DNA of 64,000 nt from Chaetomium olivaceum. Its lineage: Eukaryota; Ascomycota; Sordariomycetes; Sordariales; Chaetomiaceae. The stretch spans positions 372,001 to 436,000 of the forward strand of contig JAYWVB010000014.1 in the NCBI GenBank assembly GCA_039881045.1. Reading direction: 5' to 3'. A program made the position numbers and the translations under genes. Positions 18,654 to 30,211 of this stretch are shown here, piece after piece; within the stretch, counting starts at the first letter, position 1, and every line of letters begins with the position of its first letter. Under the pieces are notes generated by a model that saw only the letters and a list, made by a program, of their open reading frames with translations, was not told where the DNA came from and ran no database searches.

Positions 18654-21600
18654 CTACGGGTACCTATCCTGGCGGTCCTGATAAGGGGGTGCCCACCTTG
18701 GTGGGGGTGGACGGTAAGAGTAATCAGCTTGGTGGTGGGTATAGCTGCGATAAGCACGATCTTGGTGCCGGTCATAGCTCGAGTAGTAATTCCCGGGATC
18801 CGGCTGGGTGCCAGTTGAGGGACGGTGACTGGCAAAACCTGGGTTAGGGCTTGGAGGCGGGCTCCGCCGCCGCCGCTCGCGACTATCAGGATCATATCGC
18901 ACAAGCGGTAGCCTGTTATACTCGGGCTGAGCTCCAGGGAGATACCACCGTCTGACCTTGATTTTGCTCTTGTCAACGCTGGCCCCCGCCGTCAACAGTA
19001 TCTGCTCAATCGCCGTGCTCTCGAGCTCGCTGGCTACCCTGAGGCCACGGTTGAGCACATGCTTTTGTCTCCGTGGACTGGCAATAGACCTTTGGATCCA
19101 AGTAACGACAGCTGCGACGGTATCTGAGCGGCCTGCCTCAACTGCGATAACTAGTGGTGACCGACGTTTTGGGGTACAGGCCTCTTCCCAGTCCGCCCCG
19201 CTGCGTACGAGCTTTTTGATATTGGCCATGGCATTTTTGCCGCCACAGGCCCTATGCAGTGGGCGCATGCCGAACGAGTCAAGTTGATTGACGTTCACAC
19301 CGTGATCTAGGAAGTATGGTAGCAAGCCCTCGGCGCCGTATCGAAGACATAGATGAAGGCAGTTTTGTCCGAAGCGGTCCGATAGCGTGTAATCGGCGCC
19401 ACCTTCGAGCAGGAGCATTGCGGTATCGACGGCCCCTCCCCGAATAGACTCATGCAGCGCTGTCATCCCGTTCTCGTCTTGTCGATTCACCCGGACCTTC
19501 AGTTGTAACAGCTGCCGTACGCTTGACGAGTTCCCCGCCATCGAAGCGTAGTGGAGTGGTGTGCGCCCTTTCTTGTCAACAACGTCTAGGAGCGCCCCTT
19601 TCATACGCACAAATTTCTGCACAAGGGAGCCGTCGAACCAGATAGCGATGAGGTGCAAGAGGCTGGCACCGTCTCTGGTCCTCCCGTACTCCCGCCTATC
19701 AATGTCGAGGAAATAATGGAGTGCATCGCGAAACCCGAGCTCAGCAGCCAAGTGGATTGGGGTCATGCCTCTCTTGTCTCTGAGAAAGCAATTGGCACCC
19801 GATGCTGTGAGCAGTTCCACTGCGGTCTGGTTTCGGTGGATGACTGCCAGGTGCATCGCAGTTTGTTTGTCGCGGTCCTGAACGTCCAGAAGCGAGGCGT
19901 AGTCCGCCCAGACAATCCTGCTTGTGTCCCAAGATTGCTCCATGGCCCAGTGGAGAAGGGTTCTACCTTGATGGTCGGACTTGAGAGATCGGATCCCATA
20001 ACGCCGTTGCAAGAGGTAGACAATATCCTCCCAACCCTGGTTTGCGCACAGGTGCATCAGATCAAGGCGAGAGGACTCCTCTCGGATTGGGAAATTGTGT
20101 TTTGGAATGCGTTCCAGAGTCCAGAGTAGCCTTTCCTTTCGCCCAAAGTACGCATAATAGACCAGAGCATTCATTCCATGAGTTGTGTCGACTTGTAAAA
20201 CAGTCTGCGGCACGAGGCGAAGAATCTCTTCTTGTAGCTCCGTCCACTGATGTATATCGGCCATGAGGTACTGGCTGGCGTTTGAAATAGCGAACCCCAA
20301 TGATTCCCGGGAAACCTGCCCGGCTCTGATGATCTTCCTGAGAATTGGACCCCATATCTTGCGTCGGAAGAAAGCAAGATAAGCCGAGTGACCCCAGCGA
20401 TCCACAGCCCAAATATCGATTCCGGGTTGGTCAAGAAGAACCTCAGCCCCCAAAATATTCTCCTGGCGAACTGCAATATGGAGCGCAGTGCCCGTCCCGT
20501 TGAAGTTGGAGTACCGAGCGTTGACATCCACTTCAGGACGGCGTTCAATCAAAGTTCGAACGTAAAACGGATCTCTCTGCTCGAATACCGCATGATGGAG
20601 AGGCTTCATCGCGTGTGGAGGGTCCGAATAATTCACTGCCGTCCGTTCGTCTCGCAGGAGCACTTTAAACGACTCTGGCCGCTCACATATGACAGTCCAG
20701 GACAGTAAAGTGAAGCCGTTGGCCGAGTCCTTCGTCGGTACGTAGTTTAGGTTGATACCATCAGACAACATCGTCTTGACAATTCGATGGCAGTCAACTC
20801 TTGCGAGAAGTCGGAATAGGGCGTGCTCACGCGAGAGCCGTGGCGGTTCTGGGTGATTCACCAAGCTGTGCCGCGTCATGAATTCCGGTGAGGGGTCGAG
20901 CGGAAAGGAAAACCAGAACATATGGCACCAATACGCCAATTCGGTGGGAAGGAATTCAAGCAGTCTCCTATCCAAATTTGGATCGCTCGATGCGGCGGCA
21001 TAATGATCGAAACAAAACCTGAGAGCATAGATGAAGCACGGTGTCTTGCCAGTCGAGACCAGGGAAGTGAGGACTTCCGGGGTCATGATGTATATAGGAC
21101 CATCCTTCACCGGCGCGGCGGCCACTACGGACTTGTAGTCTTTGCTCCACGTTGACCGATCCTCTAAATAGAAGGTTCTCAGGCACAATGTGTGAAGAAC
21201 GGCGTGGGCTTCCGGGTCTGGGATTGTGAAGCGCGAAAGAATGTGCCTATCTTCCTCCGAAGCTGCTTGTGCGGACTCGGTCGAGAACAAGTCCCTGGCC
21301 GAGATGTGGGCAAATTCAACGGCTCCTTTCGCGTCCTGTGCAATCATGTATCCACATGTATCCAACAGGTATGTCTCGAAGCTCTTGCTTTCATCCTTGA
21401 TCTCCACAAGGAGGCTTGATTTGTTTTCCGGATCCATTTCGTGATGGTGCAATGTCGCAAAGTAGGCCAGTTGCTCACTGTTGAGCTTCACCTGTGCTAA
21501 TCGGAGAATTGCTAACGCCGTGCGCACCCTAGCAGCGTGTCTTGTTGGGATGCTCCGCAACAACTGGCAATAAATGGAAACGAACTCGGGCGATACGGTG

Positions 21601-24600
21601 TCGAGCTCGGAGAGTCGCGCCCGGATCTGCTCCCTCGACCACATCGATTGGCTCTGCCCCTTGGAGAACTGTTCCCAAGTCAACTTTGCGAGAAGGAAGT
21701 TGCCCCGCGACCGATTTGTGATTCTTGCTTCGACTTCAGCCCTCGCCTGTGGTAGTAGTCGTGAAGCCTGAATAGCTTGTTCGACCCTGGCATGGATGAA
21801 GGTTTCAACGTTAGTTTTTGTAGAATCGTTGATCATATCGATCGGCGCAATGTCCCGAAACCCAAGCGCTACTGGGGCGCGGCTCGATATAATGAGCTTC
21901 GTTCGGCCGCTCCAATCCAACGCCAGGAGCTGCTGAAGCCTGTCCACTACGGTGACATGAGCCGCCGTGTGTCTGAGTGCTTCGTCCACGGCATCGACCA
22001 CAAACTGAAACACAATCCCGTGGGACCTGGAGACGATTGTCGAGAGAATCTGCCAGAGCTTTTCCTCCGCGGCGTTTCCAATCTTAGCATCCTTGTCTAA
22101 AAACTGTTGGAGTAAGGGTCCGGTCTGCTCGTCGGTTAAGATCTGAAATAGGATCGACCGAGCAAAAGCGTCCGATGTCCTCCGGGTCGCATCCTTGCCG
22201 TCGAAGAAGAAGTAGACAGGAATCCGAATTATCGGGCCATTTACATGTCGCCTCTGATCTTCGAGATAAGCAACAATACTTCGCATCAAGACCGTTTTTC
22301 CAACGCCAGGGGGGCCGTGAAGCCAGAGCGCTTGACGCCCCTTAACGATACTTGTCCATAACTGGAATTCTGGATGGATGAACAAGTAGCCATCTCGCCG
22401 AATCCTCGAATGGAACTGGCAAAAGCCTAAGAACTCCAGACATGTCTATGGCGCTCAGATCGGAAAGAAACTCGGACTCCGAGCTGTCGTCGCTCGAGGC
22501 TGGGACGGACTCGTCAGCATTGAAACCAATGGACGGGCAGCATGTGGCGGCAGCTGGAGGAGGCATACCTTTCAACTCTTCACTGCTCCTTAGAGCTGGG
22601 CCCATGAGCTCTTCAATGCGATCTGATACAGTGAAGTAGTTTTGGCTCGAGTTTGTGAGGAACTTGCATATGTCGTTGTGGTGGGCCGGGAGTGGCATTG
22701 TCGTCTCGAAGGGGAGGTGAAGCATCGCGAACGACTTATCGAGAATCTAAGAGGTTTTAGTAACTGCGTCAATGATATAGGAAATATTCGCTCAAACCTT
22801 GGAGCCGCGCAGTTGATGCATCTCAAAGAAGCTGAAAATCTGTAATCCCATCCCGAGTTTCCCAAATTGTGTGCAGATCTCCTTTAACTTCGCCGACATC
22901 AACTCGTCCTCGCTGCCACCGAAAACCGTGTTGTGCCTGTGTCTGTTGGAGACTGAGCTGAGTCGTGCTACAAGTTCTGGCCAAAAGTTGTTCGGCCCAT
23001 CAATCCCGCAATGAGGCGTACTGAGGAAGATGACGCCTATTATCGACTTCGCAATGGATCTATATCGCCCGTCGGCACCACTCTTTGCAATGTTGAAGGC
23101 CTCTTTGAAGAGTACTCCGCCAAAACTATGGCAGATAAAGATGGTTCGTCGCTAAGGGTAGCTGGTTAGCAACACCGCATCATCTTTGTGATCGACAGGG
23201 AAGCGTTCCGTACGTGGGTTGCGGATTCGTCTCGTCGACGAATGCGTAATAGCTCCTCGAGTAGCAAGGTGGCGTGGTCCTGGATGTTTGATCCATCCCC
23301 GGAAAACGCTATGTCAGACTCGTAACCAAACGTAAACACTCTAACGTAACGGAATTGGGACGGCAAAAAGTCCCGGAGCCACAATCTGTCTGCTTCCATC
23401 CAGGATTCGAATGGGTGGCCCCAAAGGCCGTGAACTGCAACAATACTTGGCCACAGGTCAGTGCTGGGATTACAAGAAAAGAAGTATGGGGAATAAAAGA
23501 CGAAAAGCATACTCAACTTCCGTTTTTACAGAACTCCCCATCTCTTTATATGGCCAGAGCTGGATCAGCCCTGTCGATTCGGTCACCGTTTCCTGGGTGT
23601 CGGGGCTTATGGTATCTAACCGTCCCTGGACAACCGGCACAGCCTTCTGCCATATTTCTTCCAAAAACGGCTTGAGAACGAGATAATCGCTATCAAATTG
23701 GCCACTGAATTTGGGAAGATCCTCGTGGCTGCGATTCATCGGGATTTGGGTGTGTGACGCGGAATCTGGCCAACGTCCCAGAGCCGAGCTTGGCTCTACG
23801 ATGACCTTTCTGTCGCCAGTTCGCGATATGATACCCGATGGTCCTTTCTGCCATTTTAGAGAAGGGGTAAGCGATATGAACATTGCTCGGGTGGTCTTGG
23901 AATTCGGTGTTTGCGAGGGTGACGTACCTGAACTGTCCCACTCGTCATGGTCTCAAAAAGGGAAACCACTTTCGAACCGTTAAACGTGAATGTCTTCCTA
24001 AACCGGTCGTCGAGCTTCCGCAAGACGCGGGAGCCCGACTCAAGGTCCTCGATAAGTGTACGATTTGGTTGCCCTCCAATGATGTCTAACCACGGCTCTA
24101 CCAGAAGTCCGAAGTGAGGAACACCAAATAATACCAGTCCAAAAATGGATTGAGCATCTGCCGTGTCCTCCTTCGCTATTTGATAGACGGCCTCCTTGAC
24201 CACTAACCCACCCAAACTATGAGCAATGAAAACAAGCGGTCTGGGCTCATTAGATGGCGATGATCTGGCCAGAGGCCGTATGCCCGTGATCTGAGTGGCT
24301 AGCCTCTGACCCATGTCCTCGATCTCCTGGAACGACTGGCTGCCGAAGAGTGTTGAGTCATAGCCGTAGAGAAGCACCCGGACATGAGACGGAAATCCGT
24401 CAACGTCGTCGACAAGCCACATGAACTCGCCACCTCTCTGTTTCCATGACCCAAAGGGGTGACTGCTGAGTCCACTAACGACAATGCAGTCGATCTGGTC
24501 ACACTGGCCATCGTCGAGGGGAAGATTGAGAGGCGTGAAACCAAGAAATTGGGTGTCAATCTCCAGGTGGACGATCATGTCCCTTTTCCCAACAACGATT

Positions 24601-24884
24601 GGCTTTTCCAGCCTCCAGAATGAGCCTGAGGAACATTGGCTAGGTGTTTTCGAGAAGCCAACAATCGCGACAAGAAAGTCGGGTTTCTGCGGATGAATTC
24701 CGAGCGACCGAACGGTGGTGCGAGCCTCATCCGAGTCAAAAAAATCGTCCAGAAACTTTTTCGTAGCTACCCTGCTGTTGAGCGACGAAGGAATCCCGGC
24801 AATTCGATACACGCGACTGTCTTTTTGCAATGCCATCGTTCCGGTCGGCTTGGCGGAGTTACTCCGTTCCTTGCTCCCTGCCAT
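18654..24884 (-). CDS. NLR-type protein: two alpha/beta-hydrolase domains, NACHT, ankyrin repeats, Pro/Tyr/Arg tail
   Basis: Six exons, 24884-23928, 23847-23513, 23463-23214, 23151-22798, 22746-22569 and 22426-18654. All five introns (81, 49, 62, 51 and 142 bp) have GT..AG ends and matching phases, giving 1948 residues. Residues about 25-415 carry a SesB/DUF676-like hydrolase domain (VSGLSSHPFGSW; nucleophile elbow HSLGG at about 222). Residues about 431-630 hold a second one (VAVHGLWGHPFESW; HSFGG at about 522). NACHT follows, with Walker A GPPGVGKT at about 729 and Walker B FVVDAVDEA at about 835. Roughly a dozen ankyrin repeats span about 1260-1835. The last 90 residues are rich in Pro, Tyr, Arg, Ser and His. 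Fungal NLRs of this plan sense non-self or stress and can trigger heterokaryon-incompatibility-type death; that role is inferred here. Confidence 0.88.
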
Positions 24885-26245
24885 GGAGAAGAGAGGATCG
24901 GTACTAAGTCGTTGAAAACAACCACACAGGAAGCCAACACACAACCCCACGTCTTACTTGGGTTGCTGCTACGCTGCAGGAAAAGAAGTGAGGCTGAAGG
25001 GTGCGGGGTAATCGGCTCTAAGACGGCCCGAATTTGAGACCGCCCGAGCCTCGTTGCTCGACGCCTTGCATGGACGGTGTCCAGCATGATAGCGTGGTAG
25101 ATATAACTTGGGTTGGCAGTCTGGGACAAGGTTTGCTGCTTTACGGGGAAAAAAGTGAAACCTGGGAGGAATAGAGTACCGGGACCTAGTGGGACCTTTT
25201 TCAGAAGACCCCTATGTTTTCCTAGACTTACCTAGCTAAGGTAAGGTAGGGTAGGTAGGTACCTAGATAAAAACCGTGCTTCTATCAAGATTATATTGTT
25301 AGTTTCGAAGATAAGGTAGGATACATGTATCTAGCAGCTCCGTAGCCTCCATCTGGCCTCTCGTGCACCATCCCAAATTCCCAACGGCCATTCAATTACC
25401 CCTGAATGATATAGCTTTGGTATTTTTGATTTAGCCGGTCTTCCTCACTTTGTATGCCACAAAATATAGATCTCCGGATTGGTAGGAGGAAGCTGCTTGC
25501 TCTATTATACCACGGCGGGAATCTGTCGGGAACGACAACCACAGCGCAACAGGCTTTGACAAGGCTCGCAAGTATCATGTTGTGCAACATTCATGAGCTC
25601 GGCTTTACAAATCCTGCCACGGAGGGAGATCAGCGTGTCATGCCAGTAGAACCCAAAAGATCAAGTATCGACGTATGGAACTACGATGTAATAGCGTGCG
25701 AAGCATGTGATTACTCGCATGTCCGTGCAGTATCTAGGTAGGTAACAACCATGGAGGACCAGTCCCTGCATCTCAACGAAAACATGGACAATATGCTAAC
25801 CCCGGAGAGTCCAGCTGTTTTGCTCTGAGTTGCGGCGTCGATACGGCAGGTTTGTCGAGAACATTCACCAAGAAACGTAGGAGTGGGTTAATACCGGCTA
25901 AATAAAACCAAAGCCAGGGGGTGAGGTCGGGGTCCGGGGAGGCTCCTCTTAGTGCTCTGAAGGAACCAGACCAAAGGATCAGATTAGTCTAACCGAGCTG
26001 CAAGGTTCGAAGAAGCCTTGTCTCAGAACCAATGGAATCTTTAGCGCAGGCGGGCATCTGCGAACGTTGTAACGTTGAGCGGCCAGAATCCGGGTTGGTG
26101 GGTTTCTGGGCGAGCTCTTGGGAGGACGACGTTGCTGGGAACTTTGCGCGGGGATATAAGATCGAACCGTCTTCTCCATATCAATCAAGAGTTTCTACCC
26201 CCGTCACATCTTCCATTCATTTATTGGTGTCATTAGAATAATAAG
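24885..26245. other. Divergent intergenic region with TAGGTA-type repeats
   Basis: About 1.4 kb between the NLR and beta-lactamase-like gene starts. Positions 25220-25265 hold overlapping TAGGTA/TACCTAG-type units (taggtaggtacctag). No gene recognised. Confidence 0.55.
25215..25268. repeat. Short TACCTA/TAGGTA-rich tract
   Basis: Interspersed acctag, aggtaag and taggtaggtacctag units over about 50 bp, with self-complementary TAGGTACCTA. A similar short patch occurs at about 57530-57550. Such tracts are frequent in intergenic DNA of Sordariales; function unknown. Confidence 0.5.
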
Positions 26246-28192
26246 ATGGGGCTCCTTGACCATCTCGTTCTACTCGGCACCTTTGCTACCCTTGGCCTAG
26301 GCCAGGATTGCCCCATTTTTGGACCGGCGTACCCGGAAATTGTCAACCCTGCCTCTTCGACGCCATTCATCGCGGCCAAATCCGTCATCGAAGATGAGAT
26401 TTCCAGGGGCTTTGCCAGTGACCAGTTAGGCAACGATACAGTGTTCGCGATCCAGGTCTTCTCCCGTCACTCAAACGAGATACTGTATGAGCACTACTAT
26501 GGACCCTCGATTGGTTCCGACACTGTGTTTCGTGTTGCCAGCATATCCAAGGTCATTAGTGTGTACACGACCTTGACCGCGGTGGGCGATCAGCATTGGA
26601 ATGACCCGATTACCAAGTACATCCCCGAACTCGCAGACGCCAAGGTCCAGAATCCGGTTTACGATGTCGACTGGTCTGAGGTCACCCTGGGCGCTATTGT
26701 CAGCCACATGGGCGGTATCCCGAGAGACTGTGAGTAATTTTGTTGATGTTTCGGTGGAGATGATACTGACAGCAAAAAGACTCGATGGGGGACGTGACGA
26801 CTATTCTCCCCGGAGTCATTCCTGGGTTTCCGACTTTGAACGAGACCGAGCAGATCAAGTGCGGCGACATAGGCCTCACGCCGTGCACAAGAGAGGGTTC
26901 GTGCACATGCTCTCTGATGTATTGGGCCCAGTGCTAACACCTGGTAGAAACATTTGCCCTCCTAGCAAAGTCTTTGCCGATCTCCATCAGCGACCACACC
27001 CCTGCCTACTCTAATATGGCCTTCCAACTGCTCAGCTATGCCGTCGAGGAGATTACGGGGAAGAAATTCTCGACGCTCGTTGAAAAGAACCTGATCCAAG
27101 CATTGAATCTCACCCGCACGTTCCTTACCCCACCCATCAACGACACTAACGCCGTGGTCCTCGATGCATGGGAGTGGGATTTCGGTGAAGAGGCTCCGTA
27201 TGTCCTTATTCCCCTCTCCATCATATATTCCCCCCCCCCCCCCTTCTCCCCTTTCCCCCCTCCCCTTTCCCCCCCTCCCCTTTCCCCCCCGCCCCTCAAC
27301 ACCAAACAAGACACAACCAACTAACCACCCCCTCCCTCCCACACAGCGGCGCAGGCTATGTATCCACGGCCAGCGACCTCACCCTCCTCGGCCGGTCCAT
27401 GCTCCGCTCTACCCTCCTCCCGCCGGTCGTCACCCGCCGCTGGCTGTCCCCCGTCACGCACACCGCGCGGCCGCTCTTCTCGCTCGGCCGGCCCTGGGAG
27501 ATCGCCCGCCAGTCCATCCCCGTCTCTGCCCTCCCCGTCCCTTCGAATGCCATGCGCGTGGTGGATGTGTATTCCAAGCAGGGGTCCATCGGGCAGTACC
27601 AGAGCCTGCTGGCGCTGTCGCCTGACCATGGCGTCGGGTATGCCATGCTGATTGGGGGGCCGGCCGCCGGGGGACGTACGCTTATTTGCAGGGGGCGCTG
27701 GATCGGGTTTGGTTGGGGGCGGCGGAGCAGGCGGGGAGGGAGGGGGTGGAGGAGCGGTTTGTGGGGAATTATACAGTGGTTGGTGAAGGAGATGATGAGG
27801 GGGAGTCGGTGGTGGAGTTTAGGGTGGTGGATGATGAGCCGGGGCTGTTTGTGGAGAGATTGGTTAATGACGGGGTGGATCTGCTGGAGGTTTTGGGGGC
27901 TGCTGGGTTGGTGGCTCCGGGGGCGACGCTGGGAGCGTGGTTGTACCCGATGGGATTGGAGGGGGGAGGTAAAGCGGCGTTTCGGGCGGCGTTTGGGGCC
28001 AAGGGGGTGCCGGCGGGTGAGTCGTGCTCGTCGTGGGGCTCGTTGGATCTGGTTAGGTATGGGGGAAAGGCGGCAGATTTGTTTATCTTTGAGCTCGGTG
28101 AGAATGGGAAGGCTGTGGCGGTCGAGTTGCCGGCGCTGAGAAAGACATTTAGGCGGGTCGGATCGGGCGGGGAAAAGTGTAAGAAAAGGTAG
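26246..28192 (+). CDS. Secreted serine beta-lactamase-like hydrolase (one apparent frameshift)
   Basis: Four exons, 26246-26729, 26780-26896, 26948-27197 and 27347-28192, joined in phase. A signal peptide (MGLLDHLVLLGTFATLGLGQ) is present. The class C beta-lactamase/penicillin-binding fold shows SISK (SxxK, catalytic Ser) in VASISKVISVYTTL and the YxN motif in PAYSNMAFQLL; a KQG in VDVYSKQGSIGQY may be the third motif. The family hydrolyses esters, amides or D-peptides; in fungi such secreted proteins often have unknown substrates. In exon 4 the frame changes after MLIGGPAAG at a G5 run (27669-27673). One added G restores TYAYLQGALDRVW and gives 565 residues in total. A gene finder might instead invent an intron here. 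Intron 3 is almost pure pyrimidine on this strand (27228-27300). Confidence 0.8.
27228..27300 (+). repeat. Polypyrimidine low-complexity tract inside an intron
   Basis: Runs of up to 12 C followed by repeated cccctttccccc units. It lies within intron 3 of the beta-lactamase-like gene, between its donor at 27198 and acceptor at 27346. Confidence 0.8.
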
Positions 28193-28363
28193 ATGACACC
28201 GTTAACCTCAGGGGAGTGAGAAGGGTTGGACTCGGGATCTATCTCTACCTCAAGCCTATGTATCTTACAAAACAACCCTCTATTCCAATCACACAGCGCT
28301 GCTCTCTTTGGTGTAGTCGGCAGCACATAACTACCTTGCAAGGCTCGACACCTCGACCCCCAA

Positions 28364-30211
28364 TCACTGCTCCCACCAAGGCCCCATCTCCCTCAACGCA
28401 TTCGTTCCACAATGTACCTCGCCGCCCCTCACATGATGGCTCATATAATCATCCACCCACTCTATCCTAATCCCAACCTTCCCGTAAACCTCCTCCACCG
28501 CCTCCGCAAAGATATCCTTCCCGTCCACCACCGGACCCCACTGCTTCGGCGCGAGATACTTCCCATTCCCCAAAACCAACCCATTAATCGCCTGCGGCAC
28601 TAGCCCCTTAAGCTGCCTCTCGCCCGGGTGCGGCTGCGACATGCGCGATGGGTGACCGTCGGGTGTCGTCGGCCAGGGGAAAGTGACATCCTTGAAAAGG
28701 GTGGGGATGCGGAGGATGTCGGTGTTCTGCAGGGGTATCTCGCGCAGGAGGGCGGCAAGATTCTGGTCGATGTGGCGCTGGGCGTAGGCTTGGGTGTCGT
28801 GGAAGGAAGGGTCAGCAAGCATGGAGGAGACGGTGGTGTTGTGGAGGAGGTCCGGGTCGAGGAAGATGGTCAGCACGTCGGGGGTGGCGTCGCCGGTGTA
28901 GGAGACAAAGGGGGTGTTGCCGTGGCCGGAGGCGTTGACGTTGCGGAGGAGGGAGGTGGCGGAGGTGGTGTCTGCCACGGCGATGGTGAAGCCGAGGGTG
29001 GTGTTGGCGGGGAGGAACTGGACCATCTCGTCGACGTGGCCGACGGCGAGCCAGCCGGTTTCGAGGAAGAGCGGGGATTGGGCTTCTTGGCTTTGAAGAA
29101 ATTTCACCATTGAATCGGCGGGGTATTTTCCGAAATGTTGGCCCATGATCACACGGCCATTAGGCCATTTCTTGCCCTCGAGGGAGGTGTATGGCGGGAT
29201 GGTTTCGATGTTACCGCCCGAGTTGATCTCCTCCCAGCCAAATCCAGACCCTGAGCCTGGTTGGAAGCCTCCAATCCCGGCGCTCCGGAGTTGCGAAAAG
29301 ACCTGGCGCCCGGCTTCTCTTGTAGATTGCGCAGAGCGAAGCAGAACGCGAATGGAAATGGGGCCATCTGGGCCAGGCATGCTTGCATACCCAGGTTCGA
29401 GGAAATCCTGAGCCCATATGTCGGTGCTTTGGTTGAACAGGACGATGGGAACGTCGCCATCCACGGCTTTTTTGACATCACGGACGAAATGAGTTTGCCA
29501 CGATGATCCAACAGTGTGGATGTCGCCTGGTGCCGTGCTGAGAACGACTTCAGCTTTTTGCAGATGATGATGCACCAGCACCGGGGCCTGCTTCATCGCA
29601 ACAAAATCGCGGGCTTTTCGGTCGCCATCTGTGACCTCAAAGACAACGTTGACCGAGCCATCCCAAACATCCGAATCCGTCACCAACTCGCGCCCGTCCA
29701 TGGCAAGGGTGATGCCATTCCGCAAACTGGTTGCGTTGAAAGCGACCTGGGGGTCCACAGTCGCCCATACGGTCGAGTAACCGGTGCTCCAGTCGTTTTC
29801 TTTCCAAAAGAGGCGGACACGGTCACGGGTGTGAGCAGGCTCCGTGTAGATGCGCCCTACCGCGTTATCCGACACGTCCGGCAGCGGAACGGTCAGCAGC
29901 GGGGCGGCGTACGCAGCACTGGCGGGTATGAGGCGGTCCCCGGACGCATCGTGGCAGCGCGAGAGCTCGTTGTTGGACAAAGGTGTGCCCCTCGGGTCAG
30001 CTGCCGGACAGCGGTGGGTGGAATCGCCGATGTTCGGCAGAAAGATGGCCCCACGAGAAGCGGTCCAGTCATGTTTGTGGGACTCGTCCAGGTGGTTGAC
30101 GACTCCGTCACGGTTGGTATCGGCGAGGATGCGTGGGCGCAACGTGGCTGCGGCCGAAGAGGCCAGACCCAAGGGAACAAGAGAAAGGAGACGGCGAAAC
30201 GAGATCGCCAT
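28364..30211 (-). CDS. Secreted peptidylarginine deiminase (PAD) family protein
   Basis: Intronless gene of 615 residues from the ATG at 30211. An upstream in-frame ATG at 30298 would bury the signal peptide MAISFRRLLSLVPLGLASSA. Right after the signal comes DTNRDGVVNHLDE (about 31-43), an EF-hand-like or dockerin-like calcium loop. The catalytic PAD domain is recognisable by IWAQDFLEPGY, ETGWLAVGHVDEMVQF and the C-terminal VHCGTNALREM. These supply the Asp, His-x-Asp and nucleophilic Cys (near 601) of the known PAD active site. PADs convert protein-bound arginine to citrulline with calcium. Vertebrate PADs are well known, and fungal homologues have been reported but are sparse. Being secreted, it may act on cell-wall, host or competitor proteins (inference). 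Adjacent genes do not indicate a pathway. Confidence 0.9.
   Translation of the reverse strand: MAISFRRLLSLVPLGLASSAAATLRPRILADTNRDGVVNHLDESHKHDWTASRGAIFLPNIGDSTHRCPAADPRGTPLSNNELSRCHDASGDRLIPASAAYAAPLLTVPLPDVSDNAVGRIYTEPAHTRDRVRLFWKENDWSTGYSTVWATVDPQVAFNATSLRNGITLAMDGRELVTDSDVWDGSVNVVFEVTDGDRKARDFVAMKQAPVLVHHHLQKAEVVLSTAPGDIHTVGSSWQTHFVRDVKKAVDGDVPIVLFNQSTDIWAQDFLEPGYASMPGPDGPISIRVLLRSAQSTREAGRQVFSQLRSAGIGGFQPGSGSGFGWEEINSGGNIETIPPYTSLEGKKWPNGRVIMGQHFGKYPADSMVKFLQSQEAQSPLFLETGWLAVGHVDEMVQFLPANTTLGFTIAVADTTSATSLLRNVNASGHGNTPFVSYTGDATPDVLTIFLDPDLLHNTTVSSMLADPSFHDTQAYAQRHIDQNLAALLREIPLQNTDILRIPTLFKDVTFPWPTTPDGHPSRMSQPHPGERQLKGLVPQAINGLVLGNGKYLAPKQWGPVVDGKDIFAEAVEEVYGKVGIRIEWVDDYMSHHVRGGEVHCGTNALREMGPWWEQ

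Noticed and set aside
14600..25000. A biosynthetic gene cluster around the P450
   Set aside because: The adjacent genes (b5 reductase, NLR) lack a backbone synthase or transporter; co-location alone is not evidence.
27612..27692. Short intron in exon 4 of the beta-lactamase-like gene (GTATGC..TTTGCAG)
   Set aside because: The sequence it would remove (AMLIGGPAAG, TYAYLQ) looks like real family protein; a missing G explains the break better.
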